Assembly: GCA_964501785.1 (NCBI GenBank)
Contig: CAZCUD010000017.1
Coordinates: 25,976-89,975, forward strand
Direction of reading: 5' to 3'
Origin: DATBSK01 sp964501785
GTDB lineage: Bacteria; Actinomycetota; Acidimicrobiia; IMCC26256; PALSA-555
Length of the DNA stretch: 64,000 nt
The position numbers were made by a program, and so were the translations under genes. Positions 8,336 through 16,311 of the stretch are shown piece after piece. How positions within the stretch are numbered: position 1 is the stretch's first letter; the number at the start of each line of letters is the position of its first letter. The notes under the pieces are model-generated. The model did not search any database. It saw only the letters and a program-made list of their open reading frames with translations, and was not told the DNA's origin.

Positions 8336-8742
8336 TCGTCGCGGACACGAGCGGCCTGCTCGCGTACTTCAACGACCGCGAACCGACGCACGATGCCGTC
8401 GTGCAGATCGTCGCCGACGAGCGCGACCCATTGTTCGTCTCTCCCTACGTCGTCGCCGAGCTCGACCACCTCGTCGCGACCCGCATCGGCGTGGATGCCG
8501 AGCTCACGCTGCTCGCCGAGCTCTCGTCAGGCGGCTACGAGCTCGCGTCGTTCGATGCCGCGGATCTCCGAGCGATCACCGACGTGATCGAGCGCAACCG
8601 CGATCAGCAGATCGGTGTCGCCGACGCGGGCAACGTCGTGCTGGCGCAGCGGTTCGGAACGCGCACGATCCTCACGCTCGATCACCGCCACTTCGACGTG
8701 CTGCGCCCGCTCTCCGGCGGCCGCTTCCGAGTCGTCCCGTGA
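8332..8742 (+). CDS. PIN-domain ribonuclease toxin (VapC-like)
   Basis: Toxin of 136 residues with the four acidic PIN-domain positions: D5 in VADTSGLLAYF, E43 in YVVAELDHL, D98 in GVADAGNVVLA and D117 in LTLDHRHFDVL. These ligate Mg/Mn ions for cleavage of RNA, often tRNA or rRNA loops in VapC relatives. GTG start overlapping the antitoxin stop. Intact in length and catalytic residues, so probably active. It ends exactly where the convergent acetyltransferase gene ends. Confidence 0.9.
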   Translation: MIVADTSGLLAYFNDREPTHDAVVQIVADERDPLFVSPYVVAELDHLVATRIGVDAELTLLAELSSGGYELASFDAADLRAITDVIERNRDQQIGVADAGNVVLAQRFGTRTILTLDHRHFDVLRPLSGGRFRVVP

Positions 8743-9192
8743 TCAGACGTCGAGCTCGTACTCGTACCAGGTGAAGCGGGTAGCGCCGGTGCGGTCGTAG
8801 AGGCGCTGAGCCGTCGTGTTGTCGGGGGCAGTGCTCCAGACGAGCGCCGACGCGCCACGGTCGCGGGTGACCTCGGCCGCGGCTTCGAGGAGAGCGCGCC
8901 CGGCGCCCGCGCCTCGCACCTCGGGGACGACGAACAAGTCGTGCAGGCACACGACCTCGTGGGCGGTCACGGTGTCGAGGCGCCAGTGGAGGCACGCGTA
9001 CCCGACGAGCGGGCCGCCCGGCTCGGCGCGGGCGCCGAGGATGATGCCCTCGGCATCCGAGTCGACGAAGCGCCGGAAGAACGTGGCGTTGCGCGCGTCG
9101 TCGGGCTCGACCTCGTAGAACCGCTGGTACGCGGCGACGAGCGGGAGCGCCTCGTCGAGCTCGTGCGGCGCGAGGCGCGCGATCTCGGTCAC
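8743..9192 (-). CDS. GNAT family N-acetyltransferase
   Basis: A 149-residue acetyltransferase with the GNAT acetyl-CoA binding motif LHDLFVVPEVRGAGAGRALL (the RGxGxG/A loop) and the C-terminal motif B region WSTAPDNTTAQRLYDRTGA. The substrate is probably an amine or an N-terminus; the family is too broad to be specific. The GTG at 9190-9192 overlaps the amine oxidase stop as GTGA, so it is translated with that gene. Acetyltransferase plus amine oxidase suggests two alternative treatments of a polyamine or other amine, which is only an inference. Confidence 0.87.
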   Translation of the reverse strand: MTEIARLAPHELDEALPLVAAYQRFYEVEPDDARNATFFRRFVDSDAEGIILGARAEPGGPLVGYACLHWRLDTVTAHEVVCLHDLFVVPEVRGAGAGRALLEAAAEVTRDRGASALVWSTAPDNTTAQRLYDRTGATRFTWYEYELDV

Positions 9193-10553
9193 GTGGCGCT
9201 CAGGATCTCGTGCGCGGCCCGCTCGCCCGACTGGATCGCGCCGTCCATGTAGCCGCACCAGACGGTGGCGGTCTCGGTGCCCGCCCAGTGCACAGGGCCG
9301 ACCGGCGCCCGCAGGGCCGGACCGTGCTGGGTCCACGCGCCGGGGGTGAACAGGGCGGCGTAGCAGCCGCGCGTCCACTCTTCGGCGGACCAGTCGCGCT
9401 CGACGTACTCCACGGGCGTGCGCGCGGGCGATCCGAACAGCCGCGTGAGCGCGTCGAGGACGGCGGTGCGGCGCTCGTCGGGCTCGGCGCCGCTCAGCGC
9501 GCGCGCGTGGGCGCCCTCGACGAACGCGAGCAGCACGCCCGGCGACCCCGACGCGGGCGAGTTGTCGAACACCACCTTCACCGGTCCTTCGTCGGTCGTC
9601 GCCTGGCCGGAGAGCCCGTCGTCGCGCCAGAAGGGCCGGTTGTAGACGGCGTGGCACTTGATCACCGCGCCCATCGGGAGCCGCTGGAGCAGCTGGTCGC
9701 GCACCGCCGGGAGCGCGGGCTCGTAGCGGATGCGGGCCGCGAGGGGCGGCGGCACCGCGACGACCGCGTAGCGCGCCTTCACGAGCAGCTCGTCGGTGAG
9801 GACGGCGACCGCGTCGTCGCTGCGGTCGATGCGACGAACCGGCTGACCGACGCGCACCGAGTCGCCGAGGCGCGCGGCGAGGCCGATGGCATTCGCCTGC
9901 GCGCCCTGCACGAAGCGGTCCTGCTGCGCGCCACCGGTGGTGCCGGCGAGCACGTCCACCCCGTTCCCGGAGTGCGTGTAGAAGAGCGCGTGCAGCAGCG
10001 AGAGGTCGGACGGCTCGGCGGCGAACACGGCCTCCGAGTAGAGGGTGAGCAGCTCGCGCGCGCCCCGGGTGACCGCGTTGTGGCGGATCCACGTCTCGAA
10101 CGTCTGGCCGTCCCAGTCGGTCGCCCGTTCGGCCTCCCAGGGCGCGTCGAGCGGCACCTGGGTCGCCATGCGGTCGAAGCGGGTCTGGGCCTGGCCCATG
10201 TCGAGGAGCACGGCCGGGCTGAGCTTGGGGATCGCCCCCTGGTAGCGACCGGTGCGTCCACCGAAGCGCAGGAGGTGCTCGCCCCCGTCATGCGTCGGGA
10301 ACGTGCCGTTGCCGAGCTCGGCGGCGAGGCGCGCGATGCGGTGCTGGCCCGGGCCGATCCACTGGCCGCCGTGGTCGATCGGCGTGCCGTCGGCGAGCTG
10401 CTCGGTGAGCAGCCGTCCCCCGACGCGATCGCGCGCCTCGAGGACGACGACGTCGCGCCCGGCCTCGGCGAGCAGGCGGGCGGCGGTGAGCCCGGCGAGC
10501 CCGGCGCCGACGACGCACACGTCCGTCTCCACCGGCTGCGCCACGACGCCCAC
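9189..10553 (-). CDS. Flavin-containing amine oxidase
   Basis: FAD-dependent oxidase of 454 residues in the monoamine/polyamine oxidase family. The Rossmann dinucleotide motif GAGLAGL (about 17-23) and E39-R-VGGR follow the VCVVGAG strand. The C-terminal FAD contact is HWAGTETATVWCGYMDGAIQ with the cysteine at the usual position near the flavin, as in monoamine oxidases. It oxidises a primary or secondary amine to aldehyde, ammonia and hydrogen peroxide. The start is GTG 10553; two further in-frame GTGs follow within eight codons. Divergent from bioB across 40 bases and coupled downstream to a GNAT gene. Confidence 0.88.
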   Translation of the reverse strand: MGVVAQPVETDVCVVGAGLAGLTAARLLAEAGRDVVVLEARDRVGGRLLTEQLADGTPIDHGGQWIGPGQHRIARLAAELGNGTFPTHDGGEHLLRFGGRTGRYQGAIPKLSPAVLLDMGQAQTRFDRMATQVPLDAPWEAERATDWDGQTFETWIRHNAVTRGARELLTLYSEAVFAAEPSDLSLLHALFYTHSGNGVDVLAGTTGGAQQDRFVQGAQANAIGLAARLGDSVRVGQPVRRIDRSDDAVAVLTDELLVKARYAVVAVPPPLAARIRYEPALPAVRDQLLQRLPMGAVIKCHAVYNRPFWRDDGLSGQATTDEGPVKVVFDNSPASGSPGVLLAFVEGAHARALSGAEPDERRTAVLDALTRLFGSPARTPVEYVERDWSAEEWTRGCYAALFTPGAWTQHGPALRAPVGPVHWAGTETATVWCGYMDGAIQSGERAAHEILSAT

Positions 10554-10593
10554 GCTAGGGCTGCGGCGGGGAGGGCCGCGCTACCGTTCGTCC

Positions 10594-11700
10594 ATGCCCG
10601 TGGCCCCCGCGATCGCGCGCGCCGAGGAGGCGCTGCTCGGCGAGCGGCGCCGGCTGACGCGCGACGAGGCCGGCGCGGTCGCGGCCGTGCCGCTCGACGA
10701 GCTGCCCGACCTGGTCGCCCTGGCGCACCGGGTGCGCCTCGAGCACTGCGGCGACGAGGTCGAGCTCGAGAGCCTGATCAACGCGAAGTCGGGCGCATGC
10801 CCCGAAGACTGCGCGTTCTGCTCGCAGTCGGCGCGCTACAGCACCGACGTCGACGTCTACGCGTACCTCGACCTCGACGAGATCGTCGCTGCGGCGCGTG
10901 CCACGCGCGAGGCAGGGGCGACCCAGTTCTGCATCGTCGTGGCCGTCCGCGGCCCCAACGAACGACTGCTCGAGAAGGTCATCGAGTCGGTGCACGCGGT
11001 GCACGACGAGACGGGGCTCGAGGTCGCGTGCTCGCTCGGGCTGCTGACGCCCGAGCAGGCGAAGCGGCTCGCCGAAGCCGACGTGCGGCGCTACAACCAC
11101 AACCTCGAGGCGCCGCGCGAGGTGTTCCCGAGCATCTGCACCACCCACACCTACGACGACCGGGTCGCCACCGCCCGGCTCGCCATGGAAGCAGGCATGG
11201 AGCTGTGCTGCGGTGGGATCCTCGGGATGGGCGAGACGCTCCAGCAGCGGGTCGACTTCGCGTTCGAGCTGGCCGAGCTGGAGCCGTGCGAGGTACCGAT
11301 CAACTTCTTGATGCCGTCGGGCACGCCCCTCGGTGACGAGCAGCCGCGGCTCACGCCGCGCGAGGCGCTCCAGGCGATCGCGCTGTTCCGGCTGGTGCTG
11401 CCGAGCACGTGGCTGCGTCTCGCGGGCGGGAGAGAGCTGGTGCTCGGCGAGCTCCAGGCGATGGGCCTGCTCGCCGGCGCGAACGCGCTGATCGTCGGCA
11501 ACTACCTCACGACCGGCGGCCGCCCCGCCGAGGACGACCACGCGCTTCTCGACGCGCTGGGGATGCCGGTGGCCGACGGCCCCGGCGAGGGCCGCTTCGT
11601 CGTCGACGGCCACGGTGCGCACGCCCGCCCCGCGAAGCCGGCACCACCCGCGTCGTCCGGCGAGCGCACCTCGATCCCGGTCACGTCGGCATCTCCTTGA
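10594..11700 (+). CDS. bioB: Biotin synthase
   Basis: Radical-SAM sulfur insertion enzyme converting dethiobiotin to biotin, 368 residues. The SAM-cluster cysteines are C69, C73 and C76 in GACPEDCAFCSQS. The downstream RYNHNLE, the GGILGMGET loop and INFLMPSGTPL are characteristic BioB segments including ligands of the second Fe-S cluster region. The ATG at 10594 is chosen because homology starts soon after; the upstream open frame is antisense to the amine oxidase. No other biotin gene (bioA, bioD, bioF) is nearby. The C-terminal 25 residues (Pro/Ala/Ser-rich) are an extension. The TGA stop is part of the downstream hairpin. Confidence 0.94.
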   Translation: MPVAPAIARAEEALLGERRRLTRDEAGAVAAVPLDELPDLVALAHRVRLEHCGDEVELESLINAKSGACPEDCAFCSQSARYSTDVDVYAYLDLDEIVAAARATREAGATQFCIVVAVRGPNERLLEKVIESVHAVHDETGLEVACSLGLLTPEQAKRLAEADVRRYNHNLEAPREVFPSICTTHTYDDRVATARLAMEAGMELCCGGILGMGETLQQRVDFAFELAELEPCEVPINFLMPSGTPLGDEQPRLTPREALQAIALFRLVLPSTWLRLAGGRELVLGELQAMGLLAGANALIVGNYLTTGGRPAEDDHALLDALGMPVADGPGEGRFVVDGHGAHARPAKPAPPASSGERTSIPVTSASP

Positions 11701-11743
11701 TGCGTATCTCAACCCCCCTCTAGGGGGTCTGAGATACGCATCA
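11698..11743. terminator. Long hairpin H1 (TGATGCGTA family)
   Basis: Perfect 14-base arms TGATGCGTATCTCA (11698-11711) and TGAGATACGCATCA (11730-11743), with an inner ACCCCC/GGGGGT stem (11712-11717 with 11723-11728) around a short loop. It lies between convergent bioB and the phosphatase and includes the bioB stop codon. No U-tract follows. Probably a bidirectional terminator; member of a recurring hairpin family in this window. Confidence 0.75.
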
Positions 11744-11763
11744 CAGGACGGTGCAGCACGGCC

Positions 11764-12360
11764 TCAGTCGGGGGCGCGCTCGTTGAAGGTGGTGACGACC
11801 GGGCCCAGCGGGCCGGGCGCAAGCCGGGTGATCGACGCGGTGTCGAGACGCAGGCGCCACGCGAGCTCCGGGCGCTCGTCGAGCCCGAGGCCCCACAGCA
11901 CTCCGGCCTTGATCGGCGACACGTGGCTCACCGCGATCACCGGGCCCCGCTCGCTCGCCTCGGCGAACAGCTCGGCCACGCACGCCGAGACCCGCCGCTG
12001 CAGCTCGCGCATGCTCTCGCCACCGGGCGGGGCGAAGTCGGGATCGGCCTGCCACTCCTGCCACACCTCGCGGGGGATCTCGGCCAGCGGGCGTTCGTCC
12101 CACTCGCCGTAGTCCATCTCGAGCAGGCCCCGCTCGTCGTCGACGGTCATGTCCCACCGCGCGGCGATCGCCTCGGCCGTCTCGCGGGTGCGGCGCAGCG
12201 GGCTGCTCACGATGCGCTCGGGTCGTCCACCGCGCTCGAGCAGCGCGGCCAGCGAGTCTGCCTGCGCGACGCCCTCGGGTGACAACGACGGGTCAGCGCG
12301 GCCGAGCAGCAGGCCGCGCAGGTTCTGGTCGGTCGCGCCGTGGCGCACGAGGACGATCAC
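11764..12360 (-). CDS. Histidine phosphatase family protein (phosphoglycerate-mutase-like)
   Basis: A 198-residue phosphatase of the dPGM/CobC branch. It begins VLVRHGATDQN, where the RHG histidine is the phospho-acceptor, followed by SSPLRRTRETA, the catalytic E in LLEMDYGEWDERP and the second histidine in IAVSHVSPIKAGV. Likely a small-molecule phosphatase. In many actinobacteria an equivalent domain is fused behind RNase HI; here it is a separate gene in the same operon. The GTG start overlaps the membrane-protein stop by four bases. Confidence 0.9.
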   Translation of the reverse strand: MIVLVRHGATDQNLRGLLLGRADPSLSPEGVAQADSLAALLERGGRPERIVSSPLRRTRETAEAIAARWDMTVDDERGLLEMDYGEWDERPLAEIPREVWQEWQADPDFAPPGGESMRELQRRVSACVAELFAEASERGPVIAVSHVSPIKAGVLWGLGLDERPELAWRLRLDTASITRLAPGPLGPVVTTFNERAPD

Positions 12361-12839
12361 GACGGGGCGGCCTCGCGCAGCCGCCCGGTGCGCCAGAGCT
12401 CACGGCGCGGCTCGGGCAGGTAGAGGTCGAACTGGCCGACGATCCACCAGCACGCGACCAGGCCCGCCAGCTCCTCGAGCAGCACGACCCACCACACCGG
12501 CAGCAGCGAGTCGGCGGGGAACGTGGTGCCGCCGATCGGCCACCAGAACAGGTCGGGGTCGGTGAACGCGCCCGAGAGGATCAGGCCGCAGAACACCCCG
12601 ATCGGCAGGCACAGGAGGCGCCGGCGGGTCAGCCGGGGCCGGCCGATGGTGCCGACCATCACGATCACGAGCAGCGCGATCGGGAACAGCACCGTGTGCC
12701 CGAACGCGGTGTGCCCGACCGGCAGGTCGACGAGCAGCGGCAGCATCGAGCCGAGCGCGATCAGCCGGTAGTCGATGCCCGAGCTCTTGAACACGTTGGC
12801 GACGAGCAGCACCGAGATGCCGACGTACCAGAGCAGCAC
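12357..12839 (-). CDS. Small integral membrane protein, possibly YdjM-like
   Basis: About 160 residues with roughly four hydrophobic segments (LLWYVGISVLLVANVF, LIALGSMLPLLVDLPVG, VLFPIALLVIVMVG, LLPVWWVVLLEELAGLVACWWIVG). The histidines in GHTAFGHTVLF recall the membrane-bound metal-dependent hydrolase (YdjM) group, but the match is weak and I do not assign a reaction. The start was taken as GTG 12839, nine bases inside the RNase H stop, because in-frame codons before it lack a start. It sits between RNase HI and the phosphatase with coupled overlaps. Confidence 0.65.
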   Translation of the reverse strand: MLLWYVGISVLLVANVFKSSGIDYRLIALGSMLPLLVDLPVGHTAFGHTVLFPIALLVIVMVGTIGRPRLTRRRLLCLPIGVFCGLILSGAFTDPDLFWWPIGGTTFPADSLLPVWWVVLLEELAGLVACWWIVGQFDLYLPEPRRELWRTGRLREAAPS

Positions 12840-12847
12840 GAGCGTCC

Positions 12848-13261
12848 CTACGTCGCCGCGTCGAGCGCGGCGTTCACGAGCAGGTCGGCATCCATGTTCT
12901 GCTCGCGCGGCACGTGGGCGAGGTCGACCTCGGCCCACGACCCGAGCAGCTCGCGAGCCCGAGCGTGGAGCGGCTTGAGCCCGTCGTGCTTGACCTTCCA
13001 CGCGCCCTCGAGCTGGCGGACGACGAGCATCGAGTCGGCCCGCACCCGGACGGCTCGCGCGCCGAACGGCAGCGCGGCCTCGAGCCCGGCGATCACCGCC
13101 TTGTACTCGGCGACGTTGTTGGTCGCGGTGCCGATCGTCTCGCTCACCGACGCCAGCCGGGTGGGCGGCGACGTGCTCGGGTCGAGCACCACCGCGCCGA
13201 TCGCGGCCGGCCCCGGGTTCCCCCGCGCTCCCCCGTCGGCGTACACCTCGACGACGTCCAC
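12848..13261 (-). CDS. Ribonuclease HI family protein
   Basis: A 137-residue RNase HI fold enzyme removing RNA from RNA-DNA hybrids. Catalytic acidic residues are D9 (YADGGARGNPGP), E52 (NNVAEYKA), D76 (RADSMLVV) and D124 (QNMDADLLVN), in the conserved order. The short length and the ARGNPGPAAIG loop match the actinobacterial RnhA-like domain found in RNase H/acid phosphatase fusions rather than E. coli RnhA. GTG start seven bases after the zinc-ribbon gene stop. Confidence 0.92.
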   Translation of the reverse strand: MDVVEVYADGGARGNPGPAAIGAVVLDPSTSPPTRLASVSETIGTATNNVAEYKAVIAGLEAALPFGARAVRVRADSMLVVRQLEGAWKVKHDGLKPLHARARELLGSWAEVDLAHVPREQNMDADLLVNAALDAAT

Positions 13262-13268
13262 GTCGGCC

Positions 13269-13982
13269 TCAGGGCACCAGGATCGTGCCGCAGTTGTCGC
13301 AGTGCTCGATGGTGCCGGCGGGGGCCTTGCGGATCCGCTCGGCCTCGGTGGCCGGGATCGACAGGTGACAGCCCTGGCAGGTCATGCCGACGAGCCGGGC
13401 CGCGCCGACGCCGTTGGCCTTCGCGCGCACGTCCTCGTAGACCTCGACCATCTCGGCGTCGATCGCGCCCGCCTGCTCGGCGCGTGCGGCCTCGGCGGCG
13501 CGCAGCTCGTCACCGAGCGCGCCCTCCGCGGCGGCGAGCGCCTCGCGCTGCGCGGCGAGCGCCGCCTCGATCGCCGCGACCTCGGTGCCGCGCTCGGCGA
13601 GCTGCCCGTCGAGCGGCTCGCGCCGCTCCATCGCCGCGAGCTGGCGGTCCTCGACCGACTGCTGGTGACGCTTGAGCTGCGCGACGTCGGCCTGGAGCGC
13701 CTGGAGCTCCTTCGGCGAGACGACCTCGCCGGAGTACAGCTTCGCCTCCGCCTGCGCGGCCTGCTCGCCGATCGCGGTGGCCTCGTCCTCGTGGCGCTTC
13801 TCCTCGCGCGCCACCTCGTCGCGCTCGGCCTGGAGCGTGGCGAGCGCGGCCTGGAGCTCGGCGAGCCGGGCCTCGGTCGTGGCGACCTGGGCGCGCTCGG
13901 GCAGCGTGTCGAGGCGGTGGCGGATGCGGTCGAGCGCGAGGTCGCGCTCCTGGAGTTCGAGGAGGGGCTCGAGCGCGCTCAC
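13269..13982 (-). CDS. Coiled-coil protein with C4 zinc ribbon
   Basis: A 237-residue protein with an uninterrupted alpha-helical coiled coil (about 5-190, rich in Ala, Glu, Arg and Gln) and a C-terminal zinc ribbon whose ligands are C202, C205, C228 and C231 (CQGC, CDNC). This architecture is the CT398/zf-RING_7 family, found beside RNase H genes in many actinobacteria. The proposed role is nucleic-acid or protein scaffolding; no enzymatic activity is evident. First gene of the four-gene operon running to the phosphatase. GTG start at 13982. Confidence 0.9.
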   Translation of the reverse strand: MSALEPLLELQERDLALDRIRHRLDTLPERAQVATTEARLAELQAALATLQAERDEVAREEKRHEDEATAIGEQAAQAEAKLYSGEVVSPKELQALQADVAQLKRHQQSVEDRQLAAMERREPLDGQLAERGTEVAAIEAALAAQREALAAAEGALGDELRAAEAARAEQAGAIDAEMVEVYEDVRAKANGVGAARLVGMTCQGCHLSIPATEAERIRKAPAGTIEHCDNCGTILVP

Positions 13983-14030
13983 CGAGGCGACGCTACGCGC
14001 TGGGAGCGCCGGCGCGCGCGTCGGGACACA

Positions 14031-16154
14031 TCAACCGATGTCGAGACCGCCGCCCTCGACCGTGGTCGCCGTAGTCGGCGGCTGCGTCGTCGGCTGGGTC
14101 GCCGGCGGCTTCGTCGTCGCGGTGGTCGCCCGGGTCGTCGGGGCGTTCACGACCACCGACGGGGGCGTCGTGGGGAGCGTCTCGCCGGGGAACAGGCCCG
14201 GCGCGGTCGCGGTGCGACCGCTCTCGGTGATGAACGCACCCTTGCGTGCGCACGCGGCACCCGGGTCGGGGAACGGCTCGGCGGGCACGCCGGCGAGCGC
14301 CGTGTCCATGAAGATCTTCGAGATCCGGGCCGGGATCTGCCCACCGAAGCCGGCACCCGGGATCCGAGCCTCCGCGTTGCCGTGCCAGGTGAACGCCACC
14401 AGGCCCGGCGTGATGTGCAGGAAGTTCGCGTCGGCGCGGTTGTCGGTGGTGCCCGTCTTGCCGGCCGACTCGCGGCCGTTGAGCCGCGCCGCCGTGCCGG
14501 TGCCGCCGGTGATCACGCCCTTCATGATGTCGAGCGCGCAGTTGGCCGCGTCCTCGGCCACCGCGCGCTGGGGCACGACGTCGCGCACCGCGTCGAACAC
14601 GACCTCACCGTCGGGGCCGGTGATCTTGGAGATGAAGATCGCCGGATGGGCCATGCCGCCGTTGGCGAGCGTGGCGGCCACGGTCGCCATCTCGGTCGCG
14701 GTCGACTCGATCGCGCCCAGGGTCAGGGTCAGCACCGGCTTCAGCGTCTGCTGCGTGATGCCCATCTTGTAGGCGGTGTCGATCACCTTGTTGAAGCCCA
14801 CCGCGAGCTCGAGCCGGGCGAACGCGCAGTTGACCGAGCCGCTCGTCGCGGCCCGCAGCGTCATGCGCCCGCCACCGCCCTCGGAGTTCTGGGTGCGCCC
14901 GTACTGGGGGAACTCGCACGGTGACGTGCCGTCGATGAAGTCGGCAGGCGAGAACTGGCTGTCGAGCGCGGCCGCGAGGGTGATGACCTTCCAGGTCGAC
15001 CCTGCTTGGCGGCCCGGATAGCTCGTCGCGATGTTGTACTGGCTCGACTCGAAGCCCGGCCCCGCCACCATCGCCTTCACGAACCCGGTGCGCGGGTCCA
15101 TGGCGACGAGCGACCCGGTCCAGCCCGGCTTCTCGGGCAGCACCTGGTCCATCGCCGACTGCGCGGCGGCCTGGATGTTGGGGTCGAGCGTCGCGTAGAC
15201 CTTGAGCCCGCCGTTGAGCAGGCGGTCCTGGCGCTCCTTGGGCGTGCCGCCGAGCACCGAGTAGATCGGGTCGTTGATGAGGCGGTCCTGGATCTCCTCG
15301 CCCCACGACGTGCGCGGGCGCAGCTCGGCCACCGGTGGCACCGTCGGCAGCGGCTCCTGGCGCGCGGCCTCGGCCTGCTCCTCGGTGATGTAGCCCTGGT
15401 CGAGCATGCGCGTGAGCGCGATCTCGCGCCGGCGCGACGCGCCCTCGGGGTTGGTGAACGGGTTGTTGCCCTCGGGGTTGGAGATCAGCCCGGCGAGCAG
15501 CGCGGCCTCGCCGACAGTGACCTCCTCCATCGTCTTGCCCCGCACGCCGTAGGGCGACGCCGGGTCGGGGTAGACGAGCAGGCGCTCCACCGCCGACTGC
15601 ACGCCGTAGGAGCCCTGGCCGAAGTAGACGGTGTTGAGGTACTGCTCGAGGATCTCGTTCTTCGAGAACTTCTCGTTGAGGCGGAAGGCGAGGACGATCT
15701 CTCGCACCTTCCGGTTGATGTCGCGCTTCTTGGTGAGGATCCGGTTCTTGACGAGCTGCTGGGTGATCGTCGAGCCACCCTGCTCGATCTCACCCGACGT
15801 GAGGTTGGTCAGCAGCGCTCGCATGGTGGCGTTGAGGTCGACGCCGTCGTTCTCCCAGAACGACTGGTCCTCGACCGCGATCACCGCGTCCTGGATCAGC
15901 TTGGGCACCGCGTCGAGGTTGATGATCTCGCGGTTCTGGTTGCCGACCACGTCGATGACGCCGCCCGAGGCGTCGTAGATGGTGGATCGCTGGGCCAGGT
16001 CGCGCAGCGCGCCGATCTTGTCGCTCGTGTAGTGGTGGGCCGCCCCGACTTCGGCGATCCCGGGCAGGAGCGCGGCCACGCAGGCGCCGACGGCCACGCC
16101 GCCGATGACGACGGTGAGCACGAAGTTGCGGAACGCACCAGGGACCTTGCGCAT
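14031..16154 (-). CDS. Class A penicillin-binding protein (transglycosylase/transpeptidase)
   Basis: Bifunctional peptidoglycan synthase of about 707 residues. Order: short cytoplasmic N-terminus, one membrane anchor (NFVLTVVIGGVAVGACVAALLPG), GT51 glycosyltransferase with AVEDQSFWENDGVD and GGSTITQQLVKN, then the penicillin-binding transpeptidase with STWK (active serine), SVN and KTGTT motifs, and a Thr/Pro-rich tail of about 45 residues (TTRATTATTKPPAT...). The ATG at 16154 is used; upstream residues of the open frame are not protein-like. It builds the wall outside the membrane. The Thr/Pro tail may be a cell-wall spacer. Divergent from the AddB-like gene. Confidence 0.93.
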   Translation of the reverse strand: MRKVPGAFRNFVLTVVIGGVAVGACVAALLPGIAEVGAAHHYTSDKIGALRDLAQRSTIYDASGGVIDVVGNQNREIINLDAVPKLIQDAVIAVEDQSFWENDGVDLNATMRALLTNLTSGEIEQGGSTITQQLVKNRILTKKRDINRKVREIVLAFRLNEKFSKNEILEQYLNTVYFGQGSYGVQSAVERLLVYPDPASPYGVRGKTMEEVTVGEAALLAGLISNPEGNNPFTNPEGASRRREIALTRMLDQGYITEEQAEAARQEPLPTVPPVAELRPRTSWGEEIQDRLINDPIYSVLGGTPKERQDRLLNGGLKVYATLDPNIQAAAQSAMDQVLPEKPGWTGSLVAMDPRTGFVKAMVAGPGFESSQYNIATSYPGRQAGSTWKVITLAAALDSQFSPADFIDGTSPCEFPQYGRTQNSEGGGGRMTLRAATSGSVNCAFARLELAVGFNKVIDTAYKMGITQQTLKPVLTLTLGAIESTATEMATVAATLANGGMAHPAIFISKITGPDGEVVFDAVRDVVPQRAVAEDAANCALDIMKGVITGGTGTAARLNGRESAGKTGTTDNRADANFLHITPGLVAFTWHGNAEARIPGAGFGGQIPARISKIFMDTALAGVPAEPFPDPGAACARKGAFITESGRTATAPGLFPGETLPTTPPSVVVNAPTTRATTATTKPPATQPTTQPPTTATTVEGGGLDIG

Positions 16155-16311
16155 AGAGGGGGTGTCTCCAGGATGGCACACGAGGGCCCGGATCCCACGA
16201 GCAGTGCCCGGGGGCTCCGGTCGGTCACCTGCCCAACGGCACCGATGGCGCAACGGTTCCCGGCCGGCCCCGTCTCACCCCCTGGTTACTCTCCGCCCGG
16301 AGGAGGAGGCG

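Noticed and set aside
12279..14924. An 881-codon plus-strand frame over the RNase H operon and PBP
   Set aside because: Antisense to five real genes; no recognisable protein.
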